From the NCBI GenBank assembly GCA_945901085.1, contig CAMDJV010000013.1, positions 32,918 through 96,917 on the forward strand: 64,000 bases of DNA, read 5' to 3'. This stretch comes from Rhodovarius crocodyli (GTDB lineage: Bacteria > Pseudomonadota > Alphaproteobacteria > Acetobacterales > Acetobacteraceae). This document shows positions 8,456 through 16,868 of the stretch, in pieces. The translations under genes and the position numbers were made by a program. The notes under the pieces were generated by a model, which worked only from the letters and a program-made list of their open reading frames with translations, did no database searches and was not told the DNA's origin. Position 1 is the stretch's first letter, and every line of letters starts with the position of its first letter.

Positions 8456-9825
8456 TGTGGGCCGTTCTCATCCCAGCACTCGGTGCCGCGATTCTGCCCC
8501 TGGTGCCACGTGTGGCGCATTGGCTGAACATCGCCTTCGCCGCCGCTACGCTGCTGGCTGTGCTGTTGATGGAGGCGGGCGGCACGGGATGGCTGCGGCT
8601 TGATGCGCTGAACCATCCGCTGGTGCTGGTGGCGGGCGTTGTCGGCCTCGCCACTGCGGTGTTCTCGGCGCATGAGCGGGTGTCGCATTCCCGCCAGTAC
8701 CATGCCGCCTTCCAGGGGTTTTGCGCCGCCAATATGTTGGCCATGCTGTCGGATAATCTCGGCCTCATGTGGGTGGCGATTGAGGCGGCGACGCTGGCCT
8801 CGGTCATCATGGTGGCCACCCCGCGCAGCACTGCGGCGCTTGAGGCCGCCTGGAAATTCTTCATTCTCTGCGGCGTGGGCATCGCGCTCGCGCTGTTCGG
8901 CACGGTGGTGCTGCAGATGGCGCTGCCCGGTGCCGGCCTGTCCTTCGCCGCGCTGCGCGCCGGGGCGGCGGCGGCGGATCCTGGGCTTTTGAATCTTGCC
9001 TTTATTCTGCTGCTGGTGGGGTATGGCACCAAATCCGGCCTGGTGCCGCTGCACCATTGGCTGCCCGATGCCCATGCCGAGGGTCCGGTGCCGATCACCG
9101 CCGTGCTCTCGGGCCTATTGCTGACCACCGCCATGCATGCCGTGCTGCGGGCCAAGAGCGTGGTGGGCGCCAATCCAGGCACCATTCCGCCCGGTACCTT
9201 CCTGCTGGTGCTGGGGGTGGCGACGCTGCTGGTGGCGGCCTTTGGGCTGTGGCGCCGGCGGGATGCGCGGCGGCTCTTCGCCTGGTCCTCCATCAAGCAT
9301 ATGGGCGTGGCGGCTATTGCCTTTGGCCTGGGTGGGCCGGCGGCCAATCTCGCCGGTTTGCTGCATCTGATCGGCCATGCCCTGGTTAAGAGTGCGGTGT
9401 TCATCGGCCTGGGGGCTGCTGTGCAACTCAAGGGCTCGCAGCGTGTGGCGGATATTGGCGGGCTCATCGCCTCGCATCCCGGGTTGGGCTGGGGGCTGGC
9501 GCTGGCCGTGCTGGGGGCGGCGGGGCTGCCGCCTTTCATGCTCTTCGCCTCGGAGTTTCTGCTGCTGACCAGCGCGGGGCGGCAGGCGCCATGGTTGCTG
9601 CTGCCGCTTCTGCTGGGGTTGCTGGTGGGTGCGGCGGCTTTGGTGCGGGCCGCGCAACGGCTGTGCCTGGGGCCCGCCACGGCGGATCTGCCCGATGCGC
9701 CCGCGCCGGGGCTGCTGGTGCAAATTCCGCTCTGGGGCCTGTTGCTGCTGGCGTTTTGCGGCATGCTGGCCATGCCCGCCCCCATTGCCGCGATGCTGCG
9801 TGCGGCGGCGGAGCTGCCGGGATGA
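8455..9825 (+). CDS. hyfF: Second proton-pumping antiporter-like subunit (HyfF-like)
   Basis: 456-residue NuoL/M/N-family protein. ATG at 8455 overlaps the hyfE stop and gives MWAVLIPALGAAILPLVPRV. A much longer in-frame extension back to 7849 overlaps hyfE entirely and encodes Gly/Arg-rich non-membrane sequence, so it is rejected. Key signatures are YGTKSGLVPLHHWLPDAHAE, SGLLLTTAMHAVLR and LFAWSSIKHMGVAAIAFGLG, with lysine and histidine residues in membrane helices as expected for proton pathways. It gives the complex two antiporter-like subunits, HyfB and HyfF. Its stop overlaps the hyfG start. Confidence 0.9.
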   Translation: MWAVLIPALGAAILPLVPRVAHWLNIAFAAATLLAVLLMEAGGTGWLRLDALNHPLVLVAGVVGLATAVFSAHERVSHSRQYHAAFQGFCAANMLAMLSDNLGLMWVAIEAATLASVIMVATPRSTAALEAAWKFFILCGVGIALALFGTVVLQMALPGAGLSFAALRAGAAAADPGLLNLAFILLLVGYGTKSGLVPLHHWLPDAHAEGPVPITAVLSGLLLTTAMHAVLRAKSVVGANPGTIPPGTFLLVLGVATLLVAAFGLWRRRDARRLFAWSSIKHMGVAAIAFGLGGPAANLAGLLHLIGHALVKSAVFIGLGAAVQLKGSQRVADIGGLIASHPGLGWGLALAVLGAAGLPPFMLFASEFLLLTSAGRQAPWLLLPLLLGLLVGAAALVRAAQRLCLGPATADLPDAPAPGLLVQIPLWGLLLLAFCGMLAMPAPIAAMLRAAAELPG

Positions 9826-11258
9826 TCAGAAAAAACCTCTCCGCCACCAAATGGCAGGCGCTGGCCCGATCCAGCCCGCCCCTGCTGGCGATGTGGGCAG
9901 ACCCCACCACCATCTATGCCGCCTTCATGGATGGCGCGGCACCGCAATTGGTCAGTTGCCCGGCCCCCGATGGCCGCTTTGCCTCCTTCTCCGCCCAGCA
10001 TCCCGCGGCGGCCTGGTTTGAACGGGCCATCCAGGACCTTTGGGGCCTGGAGGCGGTGGGCAGCATCGATGGCCGGCCCTGGCTGGACCATGGCCGCTGG
10101 CCGGTGCTGAACCCGATGTCGAGCCGCCCGGTGCGCCATGGCAGCGCGCCGCCGCAGCCTGAATTCCTCGAGGCCCTGGGCGCTGGCGTCCACCAAATTG
10201 CCGTGGGCCCGGTGCATGCCGGCATTATCGAGCCCGGGCATTTTCGTTTCCATGTGGTGGGCGAGACGCTGGTGCGGCTGGAGGCCCGGCTGGGATATAC
10301 CCATAAGGGCACGCTCGGGCTGATGCTCGGCAAATCGCCACGCGCCGCGGCGCGGTTTCCAGCACGGCTTTCGGGCGATTCCACGGTGGCGCATTCCCTG
10401 GCCTTCGCGCTGGCCGCTGAGCAGGCGGCGGGCATCACCGCGCCGCCGCGCGCCGTGGCCATGCGCGCCGCCATGGCCGAGATCGAGCGTATCGCCAACC
10501 ACCTCAATGATTGGGGTTTCATCTGCAATGACGCGGCCTTCCCCGCGGTGCATGCCCGCACCGGGGTGCTGCGCGAGGCCTTGCTGCGGGCCTGCCATGT
10601 CGCCTTTGGCCATAGGCTGATGATGGACCGCGTGCTGCCCGGCGGCGTGGCCACCGATATTGCCGCCGGTGGCCTGGGGCTGATTGCCGATGCGCTGGCC
10701 AGTATCGAGGCCGAACTGCCGGCGCTTGAGCGCATCACCGCCAGCCATGCCAGCCTGCAGGACCGGCTGGTGAGCACCGGCATCATCGCGCCCGGGCTTG
10801 CGGCCCTGCTCAATGCCGGTGGCGTGGTGGGCCGCGCATCCGGCCGGGCGGTGGATGCCCGCGCGGTGCCGGGATACGCGCCATATGATGAGCTGGAGGT
10901 GGTGCCCATCACCCGCACCGAGGGCGATGTCGCGGCCCGCCTGGCCGTGCGGCAGGACGAAATTCGCGAGAGTCTGCGGATGCTGCACATCATCGCCGCC
11001 GGCATGCCGGAGGGTGAGATCATGACCGCGCTGCCAGGCCGTGCCGGTGAAGGTTTTGCCCTGGTCGAAGGCTTTCGCGGTGAGTGCTTCTGCTGGCTGC
11101 GCCTCGATGATGGCGGGCTGATCCAGGCCGCCTTCCTGCGCGACCCCTCCTGGCTGCATTGGCCGCTGCTCGAGGCGGCGGTGCAGGGCAATATCGTGGC
11201 CGATTTTCCGCTGATCAACAAAAGCATCAATGGCTCGTATTCGGGGGTGGATCTGTAG
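9822..11258 (+). CDS. hyfG: Hydrogenase-4 large-subunit homologue lacking all NiFe-ligand cysteines (Ehr-type)
   Basis: 478 residues. The N-terminal ~110 residues resemble NuoC (WFERAIQDLWGLEAVGSIDG) and the rest resembles NuoD/HycE. ATG at 9822 overlaps the hyfF stop (ATGA); longer in-frame starts lie inside hyfF. In true group 4 hydrogenases the N-proximal motif reads RxCGxCxxAHS; here it is RLSGDSTVAHS, with both cysteines replaced by serine. The C-terminal DPCxxC motif corresponds to SINGSYSGVDL, again with no cysteine. No other Cys-x-x-Cys pair exists in the protein. It therefore cannot hold a NiFe centre in the known way and belongs with the energy-converting-hydrogenase-related subunits. 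The physiological reaction is unknown; quinone or another carrier may replace hydrogen. Confidence 0.88.
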   Translation: MIRKNLSATKWQALARSSPPLLAMWADPTTIYAAFMDGAAPQLVSCPAPDGRFASFSAQHPAAAWFERAIQDLWGLEAVGSIDGRPWLDHGRWPVLNPMSSRPVRHGSAPPQPEFLEALGAGVHQIAVGPVHAGIIEPGHFRFHVVGETLVRLEARLGYTHKGTLGLMLGKSPRAAARFPARLSGDSTVAHSLAFALAAEQAAGITAPPRAVAMRAAMAEIERIANHLNDWGFICNDAAFPAVHARTGVLREALLRACHVAFGHRLMMDRVLPGGVATDIAAGGLGLIADALASIEAELPALERITASHASLQDRLVSTGIIAPGLAALLNAGGVVGRASGRAVDARAVPGYAPYDELEVVPITRTEGDVAARLAVRQDEIRESLRMLHIIAAGMPEGEIMTALPGRAGEGFALVEGFRGECFCWLRLDDGGLIQAAFLRDPSWLHWPLLEAAVQGNIVADFPLINKSINGSYSGVDL

Positions 11259-11798
11259 ATGCTCTGGCCCAGCCTCGCCAAGAACCTCATCTCGCGGCCG
11301 CTGACCGACCCCGCACCCGCCACGCGGCCGGAAGAGGTGGCCGCGCTTGCCGCCATGCTGGAGGCCAGCGCCCGGCGCAGGCTGGGCCGCTCGCTCGCCA
11401 TTCGCCAGGTGGATGCGGGCAGTTGCAATGGCTGCGAGCTGGAGATCAATGCCACGCAGAATGTGGTGCATGATCTTGAGCGCTTTGGCCTGCGTTTCGT
11501 CGCCTCGCCCCGCCATGCCGATGTGCTGCTGGTCACCGGGCCGGTGACGCGCAACATGCGCGAGGCGCTGGAGCGCACCCGCGCCGCCACGCCCGAGCCC
11601 TGCTTCATCGTGGCGGTGGGCGATTGCGCGATTGATGGTGGCGTCTTCAAGGGCAGCTATGCGGTGGAGGGCGGCCTCGCGGCGGAGACGCGCCCCGGCG
11701 AGGCGATGATGCGCCCTGATATTCGCATCCCTGGCTGCCCACCCACGCCGACCCAGATCATTCAGGGCCTGCTCACCCTATTGGCCGCGCAGGAGTAG
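11259..11798 (+). CDS. hyfI: Hydrogenase-4/complex I small subunit (NuoB-like, iron-sulfur)
   Basis: 179-residue NuoB/HycG-family protein that carries the proximal 4Fe-4S cluster. All four expected cysteines are present: the CNGC pair in GSCNGCELEINA, the cysteine of VGDCAIDGG, and that of IPGCPPTP. Thus the cluster-binding subunit is intact although its partner HyfG lacks the NiFe ligands. It starts on the base after the hyfG stop. Last gene of the operon; no HyfH/NuoI-type ferredoxin gene, formate dehydrogenase or maturation gene is adjacent. The final 21 bp overlap the convergent gene that ends at 11778. Confidence 0.9.
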   Translation: MLWPSLAKNLISRPLTDPAPATRPEEVAALAAMLEASARRRLGRSLAIRQVDAGSCNGCELEINATQNVVHDLERFGLRFVASPRHADVLLVTGPVTRNMREALERTRAATPEPCFIVAVGDCAIDGGVFKGSYAVEGGLAAETRPGEAMMRPDIRIPGCPPTPTQIIQGLLTLLAAQE

Positions 11799-12704
11799 CG
11801 CGAAGCAGGGGGTTGCCTCCTCCGGTGGCACCGCCCGCAGCAGGGTCATGGCGTCATTGAAGAAGGCGCAGAAGGCATCGGCGTGCCAATGGTCGGCCCT
11901 GCGGGTTTGCACCAGGCCCCAGGGGTTGTCGGCCGGGCGCAGCGAGCCGGCATTATAGGCGATGGCGGCCAGCGGCGGGTCGAAGCCGGTGGGGAGCCGG
12001 CCGGCCAGGGCTTGGCGACGGATATAGGCGGCGCCGGCGGCCAGCGCGGTATCCGGTTGCAGCAGCCGGGCGCGGTCGAGTGTCGGGTCGGCCAGGGCCT
12101 CGCGCGCGGTTGAGATCAGGGTTTGCATCAGCCCGGGGGAGACGCGGTCGGGCGTGGTCTCGTCATCCAAATATCCGGGTTCTTCGCGCAGGGCATCGGC
12201 GCGGCCGCCGCTTTCGGTGCAGGTGCAGGCCAGGAGCAATTCCACCGGCACGCGCTGTGCCTGGGCAGCACGCTGCATGGCAGCGCCATGGGCGGCCCAG
12301 GCGCGCGCCACCATGGGCGTGCCGGAAGCAGGGCGCTGGCCATCGATCAGCAGGCCATCGGCGGTGAGTTGCCAGCGCCGCGGGGCATTGCCGATTGGGG
12401 CGCCATGCGCCTCGCTCAGCCGGGCGATGAAGGGTTGCAGCATGGCCCGCCAATCGGCCGGCATGGTGCTGGGTGGGGCGGCCTGCATCAGCCGGGCCCA
12501 GCTTGCCGGGCCGAGAATCCCATCGGCCGCCAGGCTCTGGGCCCGTTGGAAGCGCCGCACCGCATCGCGCGTGGCGGGGCCGAAAATGCCATCGGTGGCG
12601 AGGTTGCCCATGCCGGCGCGGCGCAGCGCCTGCTGGGCCAGCCGGATATCGGCGCCAGATAGGAGCGGCAGGCGAAAGGACAGGCGGCGTTCGAGCGGGA
12701 TCAT
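11778..12704 (-). CDS. Peptidoglycan-binding and lytic transglycosylase-like protein
   Basis: 308 residues. Residues ~16-75 form a peptidoglycan-binding type 1 domain (LAQQALRRAG, DGIFGPATRDAVRRFQ, DGILGPASWARLM). Residues ~130-285 look like a goose-lysozyme/SLT lytic transglycosylase: likely catalytic Glu164 in CTESGG, then SPGLMQTL (189-196) and AYNAGS (249-254). No signal peptide is visible, so release would need a membrane pore or another route, as for phage endolysins. Third gene of a tight cluster; its ATG overlaps the stop of the lipoprotein gene. Possible roles are cell-wall remodelling or a phage-derived lysis enzyme. Confidence 0.75.
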   Translation of the reverse strand: MIPLERRLSFRLPLLSGADIRLAQQALRRAGMGNLATDGIFGPATRDAVRRFQRAQSLAADGILGPASWARLMQAAPPSTMPADWRAMLQPFIARLSEAHGAPIGNAPRRWQLTADGLLIDGQRPASGTPMVARAWAAHGAAMQRAAQAQRVPVELLLACTCTESGGRADALREEPGYLDDETTPDRVSPGLMQTLISTAREALADPTLDRARLLQPDTALAAGAAYIRRQALAGRLPTGFDPPLAAIAYNAGSLRPADNPWGLVQTRRADHWHADAFCAFFNDAMTLLRAVPPEEATPCFALLLRGQ

Positions 12705-13186
12705 GGCGTGGTTCCTTGCGTTTGATCGAGCAGCGCCTGGGCACGGGCGCGCAGCAGCGGCGAGAGGCTGGCCTGGGCGGCGCGCAGGGCCTCGCGCGCC
12801 AAAACGACGGAATGGGTGTTATCGGACAAATTCGCCGCGCAGATCAGCGCCTGTGCCTGGCCCGCCGCCAGCGCCGGATGAGGATTGCTGCGCCGCGCCG
12901 CTGCGTAGGATTGCGCGGCGCAATCGAGCATAGGCCGGGCGGCGCTGCCGGGGCAGGCGGCAGCAGGGGCGCGGGCCGCCATGGCGGTGGCCATGCAGGC
13001 CTCGGCCCGACGGGTGTGCAATTGCGGGCAGGCTGGGTTGGCATCGGGGCAGGGGGTGATGACCGGCTGCTCGGCCGCCAGGGCCGGGGCGTGGTGCCAG
13101 CGCGCTAGTTGGCTGAGCGGCGGGTCCAGCACCATGGCCAGAGGCGCGCAGCCGGCCAGCGAGAGCAATAAGAGTGCGGGCCTCAT
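12701..13186 (-). CDS. Small predicted lipoprotein of the lysis-like cluster
   Basis: 161 residues. MRPALLLLSLAGC is a lipoprotein signal with Cys13 as the acylated residue. The remainder is Ala-rich and helical, with cysteines at several positions, and shows no domain I recognise. ATGA overlaps join it to the membrane-protein gene upstream and the transglycosylase gene downstream, so the three are almost certainly co-translated. It could be a spanin-like or assembly partner of the transglycosylase; this rests only on position and the lipobox. Confidence 0.6.
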   Translation of the reverse strand: MRPALLLLSLAGCAPLAMVLDPPLSQLARWHHAPALAAEQPVITPCPDANPACPQLHTRRAEACMATAMAARAPAAACPGSAARPMLDCAAQSYAAARRSNPHPALAAGQAQALICAANLSDNTHSVVLAREALRAAQASLSPLLRARAQALLDQTQGTTP

Positions 13187-14583
13187 GGCGTCACCTCACG
13201 CAGGAGTTGCATTGGGTCCTGCCGGGCCTCGCGCAGGTGGCCGAGCAGCAGGGTCAGGGCCTGCAGCGCGGCATGCTGCTGGGCTGAGCCCTGGCCCGGG
13301 GCCAGCAGGGCACGGGCGGTTTGGGCATTGGGCGGCTCTGCGCGAAGGGCGGGCGCCGCGCTGGAAAGGCCTGCGGTGACGCTGCGTATCGTCTCGGCCG
13401 AGACATCGCCGGCCGCCTCGCCGGCCAGCAGGGCGCTGCGATATTCGGCCAGGCCTGCCTCCACCTGGGCCGGGTTTGCAAAATGTCCGGCGCCCCAGCG
13501 GGCCCAGATCCGGGCTGCGCCATCATCGCGCAGCGCCATGTCCAGCAGGTCTGCCGCGAAGCCTGGGGTGTCGCGCAGCGAGGCCAGGGCTTGGGCGAAG
13601 ATTGGGGTCAACCGCGCCAGCGCCTCCTGCGGGGTGATGGCGCCGGGGTCGAAGAGGCTGGGGTCATGCGGTGCATCGAGCAATTGTGCCTGCCAGCGCC
13701 GCCAGGCCCCGGCCGAGAGCGACCAGCCAAAGCCCAGCAGCAGCGCCACCCCGGCCAATGGTCCGCCGGCCGCCGCGGCCGGCAGCAGCGGCGCGGCCAA
13801 GCGCAGCAGGGTGGCGAAGGGGCCAGAGGCGCCGGTCAATGCGACGGTGGCTTCCGCGATCCGGCTCAGGTTGGGAGGCGTGGCGCGGGCGGCGTCGAGC
13901 GCATCGCGGGCGCGGCGGAGCATGGCCGGGGCCTCGGCCGGCAGCAGGCCCGGGGGCATGGCGGGCCCCAAATTCTCCACCAATTCGGCGGCCACGCTGA
14001 GGTGGCGCTCCAGCCTGGCCATGGCGTCGGCCTCACGCGCGGGGCGGGTTGCGGCTTCGGTTGCCGCCTCAATGGCAGTGGCGGTGCTCTGGCGCAGCGT
14101 TTCGTGGGCGCGCTGCTCCTGGCTCAGAGCCTCGGCCACGCGGCGATTGGCCTGGGCATCGGGCGTGGTGGCGCGCGCGCCGAAATAATAGCCGAAGACG
14201 CCGGCGATGATGCCATTGACGTAGCCAGCGACCGCATCGGACAAATTCAGCGCGGCGGCAAAGAGCAGCAGCGGCAGCCCCACCACGCCCACAATGAGGG
14301 CAAGGATGGCGCGCACCGTGCCCTCAGGCAGGCCCATTGGCAGGTCTCGCAAGGCGGCAATCTGCTCGGGCGTTGTGCCAGGCTGGCCCAATAGGGCGAA
14401 GCTGCGCGCTGCGAGCCACCACAGAAAGCCGGCGAAGGCGAGGCCAACAAGGAAGATAAGCCCGGCGATGATCAGCACCGGTGGTGGCCCTGCCAGCGCC
14501 TGGGGGGCCAGGGCTGCGCCGGCAGTGCCAAAGAGTGCCGCTATAAGGCCAAATATGAGGGAGTGGAGGGCTGTGGGGGGCAT
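13183..14583 (-). CDS. Predicted membrane protein, first gene of the lysis-like cluster
   Basis: 466 residues, not assigned to a family. The first ~140 residues contain about four hydrophobic helices (~8-28, 35-58, 88-110, 118-138). A helical, partly charged region follows (~145-190, rich in Arg, Glu and Ala, possibly coiled coil), then another helix near residues 265-290. The C-terminal ~170 residues are soluble and Ala-rich. It is followed, with 4-bp overlaps, by a lipoprotein and a transglycosylase. The arrangement membrane protein, lipoprotein, wall hydrolase recalls holin-spanin-endolysin cassettes, but the protein is far longer than a typical holin. Divergent from secB. Confidence 0.55.
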   Translation of the reverse strand: MPPTALHSLIFGLIAALFGTAGAALAPQALAGPPPVLIIAGLIFLVGLAFAGFLWWLAARSFALLGQPGTTPEQIAALRDLPMGLPEGTVRAILALIVGVVGLPLLLFAAALNLSDAVAGYVNGIIAGVFGYYFGARATTPDAQANRRVAEALSQEQRAHETLRQSTATAIEAATEAATRPAREADAMARLERHLSVAAELVENLGPAMPPGLLPAEAPAMLRRARDALDAARATPPNLSRIAEATVALTGASGPFATLLRLAAPLLPAAAAGGPLAGVALLLGFGWSLSAGAWRRWQAQLLDAPHDPSLFDPGAITPQEALARLTPIFAQALASLRDTPGFAADLLDMALRDDGAARIWARWGAGHFANPAQVEAGLAEYRSALLAGEAAGDVSAETIRSVTAGLSSAAPALRAEPPNAQTARALLAPGQGSAQQHAALQALTLLLGHLREARQDPMQLLREVTP

Positions 14584-14708
14584 GGGCCGTCTCCTATCAG
14601 GGGTAACGGCACATAATCCTATAACAGGAACAAATCAAGAATTAATTGCTCGGTTTGGCGTGTTCGCCGCCGCGTGCTACCCCGCGCGGGCTTCAAAGGA
14701 ACAACATC

Positions 14709-15179
14709 ATGTCCGATACCCCGCCCCCGCCAGGCGCCGGCCCCCTCGTGCTGAACATGCAGTACACCAAGGATCTCAGCTTCGAGGTTCCTGGCGCGCC
14801 CGGCATTTTCGCCACGCTGCGCGAGCAGCCGGCCATCGACCTGCAGCTCGATGTTCAGGCCCGCCCGATCCAGGAGGGCGAGAACCTCTTCGAGGTAACG
14901 CTGGATATCCGCGCCGATGCCAAGGCGCAGGATCAGGTCTGCTTCATCGCTGAGCTGACCTATTGCGGGATCTTCACCATCAATGTCGAAGAGGCGGATC
15001 TGGAGCCGGTGCTGCTGGTGGAGTGCCCGCGCCTGCTCTTCCCCTTCGCCCGCAATATCCTGGCCGAGGTGACGCGTGATGGCGGCTTCCCGCCGGTTTT
15101 CCTGAGCCCCATTGACTTCGTGGCCCTGTGGCAGAGCCGCCGCGGCCAGGCGATGGAAAACCCGGTGGGCAACGCCTGA
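14709..15179 (+). CDS. secB: Protein-export chaperone SecB
   Basis: 156 residues, normal for SecB, a tetrameric cytosolic chaperone that keeps precursors unfolded and delivers them to SecA. ATG at 14709 has AAAGGA eight bases upstream and gives MSDTPPPPGAGP then NMQYTKDLSFEVPGAP, the classic SecB start. An in-frame ATG-free extension to 14646 is rejected for lack of a ribosome site. Other signatures are CPRLLFPFARNI and VTRDGGFPPVFLSPIDF. It is followed seven bases later by the ABC-F gene, so they are probably co-transcribed. Confidence 0.95.
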   Translation: MSDTPPPPGAGPLVLNMQYTKDLSFEVPGAPGIFATLREQPAIDLQLDVQARPIQEGENLFEVTLDIRADAKAQDQVCFIAELTYCGIFTINVEEADLEPVLLVECPRLLFPFARNILAEVTRDGGFPPVFLSPIDFVALWQSRRGQAMENPVGNA

Positions 15180-15186
15180 GGCAGCA

Positions 15187-16809
15187 ATGATCCGCCTCGA
15201 CAGCATCACCCGGCAGAATGGCCACCAATTGCTTTTCATCGAGGCCTCGGCGGCCTTGCAGAAGGGCGAGAAGGTGGGCCTGGTTGGCCCCAATGGCGCG
15301 GGCAAGACCACGCTGTTTCGCATGATTACCGGGCAGGAGCCGCCCGATGAGGGCCAGGTGCTGGTCGAGCGCGGCGTCACCATCGGCTTTTTCAGCCAGG
15401 ATGTGGGCGAAATGTCCGGCCGCAGTGCGGTGGCCGAGGTGATGGATGGTGCGGGTGCGGTGAGCGAGGTGGCGGCCGAGTTGCACGGCCTGGAGCTCGC
15501 CATGGCCGATCCGGACCGCGCCGATGAGATGGAGGCGATCATCGAGCGCTTCGGCGAGGTGCAGGCACGCTTTGACGATCTGGGCGGCTATGCCCTGGAA
15601 AGCCGGGCGCGGGAAGTGCTGGCCGGCCTCAGCTTTTCCGAGGCGATGATGGATGGCGATGTTGGCGCGCTCTCGGGCGGGTGGAAGATGCGGGTGGCGC
15701 TGGGGCGCATCCTGCTCATGCGCCCCGATGTCATGCTGCTCGATGAGCCTTCCAACCATTTGGATCTGGAGAGCCTGATCTGGCTGGAGAATTTCCTGCA
15801 GGCCTATGATGGCGCGTTGCTGATGACCTCGCATGATCGCGAGTTCATGAACCGCATCATCAACAAGGTGGTGGAAATCGATGGCGGCGCGCTGACCAGT
15901 TTTTCGGGCGATTATGAGTTCTATGAGCAGCAGCGGGCGCTGAACGAGCAGCACCAATTGGCGCAGTTCGAGCGGCAACAGGCCATGCTTTCCAAGGAAA
16001 TCAAGTTTATCGAGCGGTTCAAGGCACGCGCCTCGCATGCCGCGCAGGTGCAAAGCCGTGTGAAAAAGCTCGACAAGATCGAGCGCGTGGAGCCGCCGCG
16101 CCGGCGGCAGAGTGTGGCCTTTGAATTCCAGCCCGCGCCCCGCTCGGGTGAGGATGTGGTGAACCTGCGTGGTGTGCATAAACGCTATGGCGAGCGGGTG
16201 ATCTATCAGGGCTTGGATGTGCTGATCCGCCGGCGGGAGCGGGCCTGCGTGCTGGGCATGAATGGTGCTGGCAAATCGACCCTGCTGAAACTGGTGACGG
16301 GGGCGACCGAGCCCGATGCTGGCAGCGTTTCGCTGGGGGGCAGCGTGAAGCTGGGCTATTTCGCTCAGCACGCGATGGAATTGCTCGATGGCGAATTGAC
16401 CGTCTTTGAGGCGCTGGAGGCGCAGTTTCCGCGCGCTGGGCAGGGCTCTTTGCGTTCATTGGCTGGGTGCTTTGGCTTTTCGGGCGCCGATGTGGATAAG
16501 CGCTGCCGGGTGCTCTCAGGGGGTGAGAAGGCGCGGCTGGTGATGGCTGGGATGCTCTATGACCCGCCGAATTTTCTCGTGTTGGATGAGCCGACGAACC
16601 ATCTCGATATGGCAACGAAAGAGATGCTGATCACGGCGCTCGCGCAATATGACGGCACCATGCTCTTCGTCTCGCATGACCGGCATTTCCTGGCAGCACT
16701 GTCCAACCGCGTCTTGGAGGTTACCCCAGGCGGCATTCAGGATTATGGCGGCGGCTATAGTGAATATGTCGCCCGGACCGGGCAGGAGGCGCCGGGCCTG
16801 CGGGCCTGA
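15187..16809 (+). CDS. ABC-F family ATPase (YbiT-like)
   Basis: 540-residue soluble protein with two ABC domains and no membrane segments, as in ABC-F translation factors that bind the ribosomal E site. Domain 1 has GPNGAGKTT, LSGGWKMR and LLDEPSNHLD. A helical linker (~235-310, with repeated Glu/Gln/Lys) matches the P-site tRNA interaction motif region. Domain 2 has GMNGAGKST, LSGGEKAR and LDEPTNHLD. Length and linker best fit the YbiT branch. Start ATG at 15187 gives MIRLDSITRQNG; the longer in-frame frame overlaps secB. A role in relieving ribosome stalling is inferred from the family. Confidence 0.9.
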   Translation: MIRLDSITRQNGHQLLFIEASAALQKGEKVGLVGPNGAGKTTLFRMITGQEPPDEGQVLVERGVTIGFFSQDVGEMSGRSAVAEVMDGAGAVSEVAAELHGLELAMADPDRADEMEAIIERFGEVQARFDDLGGYALESRAREVLAGLSFSEAMMDGDVGALSGGWKMRVALGRILLMRPDVMLLDEPSNHLDLESLIWLENFLQAYDGALLMTSHDREFMNRIINKVVEIDGGALTSFSGDYEFYEQQRALNEQHQLAQFERQQAMLSKEIKFIERFKARASHAAQVQSRVKKLDKIERVEPPRRRQSVAFEFQPAPRSGEDVVNLRGVHKRYGERVIYQGLDVLIRRRERACVLGMNGAGKSTLLKLVTGATEPDAGSVSLGGSVKLGYFAQHAMELLDGELTVFEALEAQFPRAGQGSLRSLAGCFGFSGADVDKRCRVLSGGEKARLVMAGMLYDPPNFLVLDEPTNHLDMATKEMLITALAQYDGTMLFVSHDRHFLAALSNRVLEVTPGGIQDYGGGYSEYVARTGQEAPGLRA

Positions 16810-16820
16810 GCGTAACGCCG

Positions 16821-16868
16821 CTAAGCCGATCCGCAGCCGGGAGGCCCGGCCGCGCGCCGCCGGCTTAG
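16821..16868. terminator. Inverted repeat between convergent ABC-F gene and asd
   Basis: CTAAGCCG (16821-16828) and CGGCTTAG (16861-16868) form an 8-bp stem that includes the asd stop codon, enclosing a second short stem CCGGG/CCCGG. It lies in the 55-bp convergent gap and could terminate both transcripts. There is no T-run. Confidence 0.35.

Noticed and set aside
9822..11258. Annotation as an active NiFe hydrogenase or formate hydrogenlyase large subunit
   Set aside because: All four metal-ligand cysteines are substituted, and no maturation or formate dehydrogenase gene is near.
8283..11516. 1077-codon minus-strand open frame antisense to hyfF, hyfG and hyfI
   Set aside because: It is a shadow of high-G+C codon bias. 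The plus-strand genes have clear family motifs and overlapping starts, while the antisense product is low-complexity His/Gln/Ala/Arg sequence.
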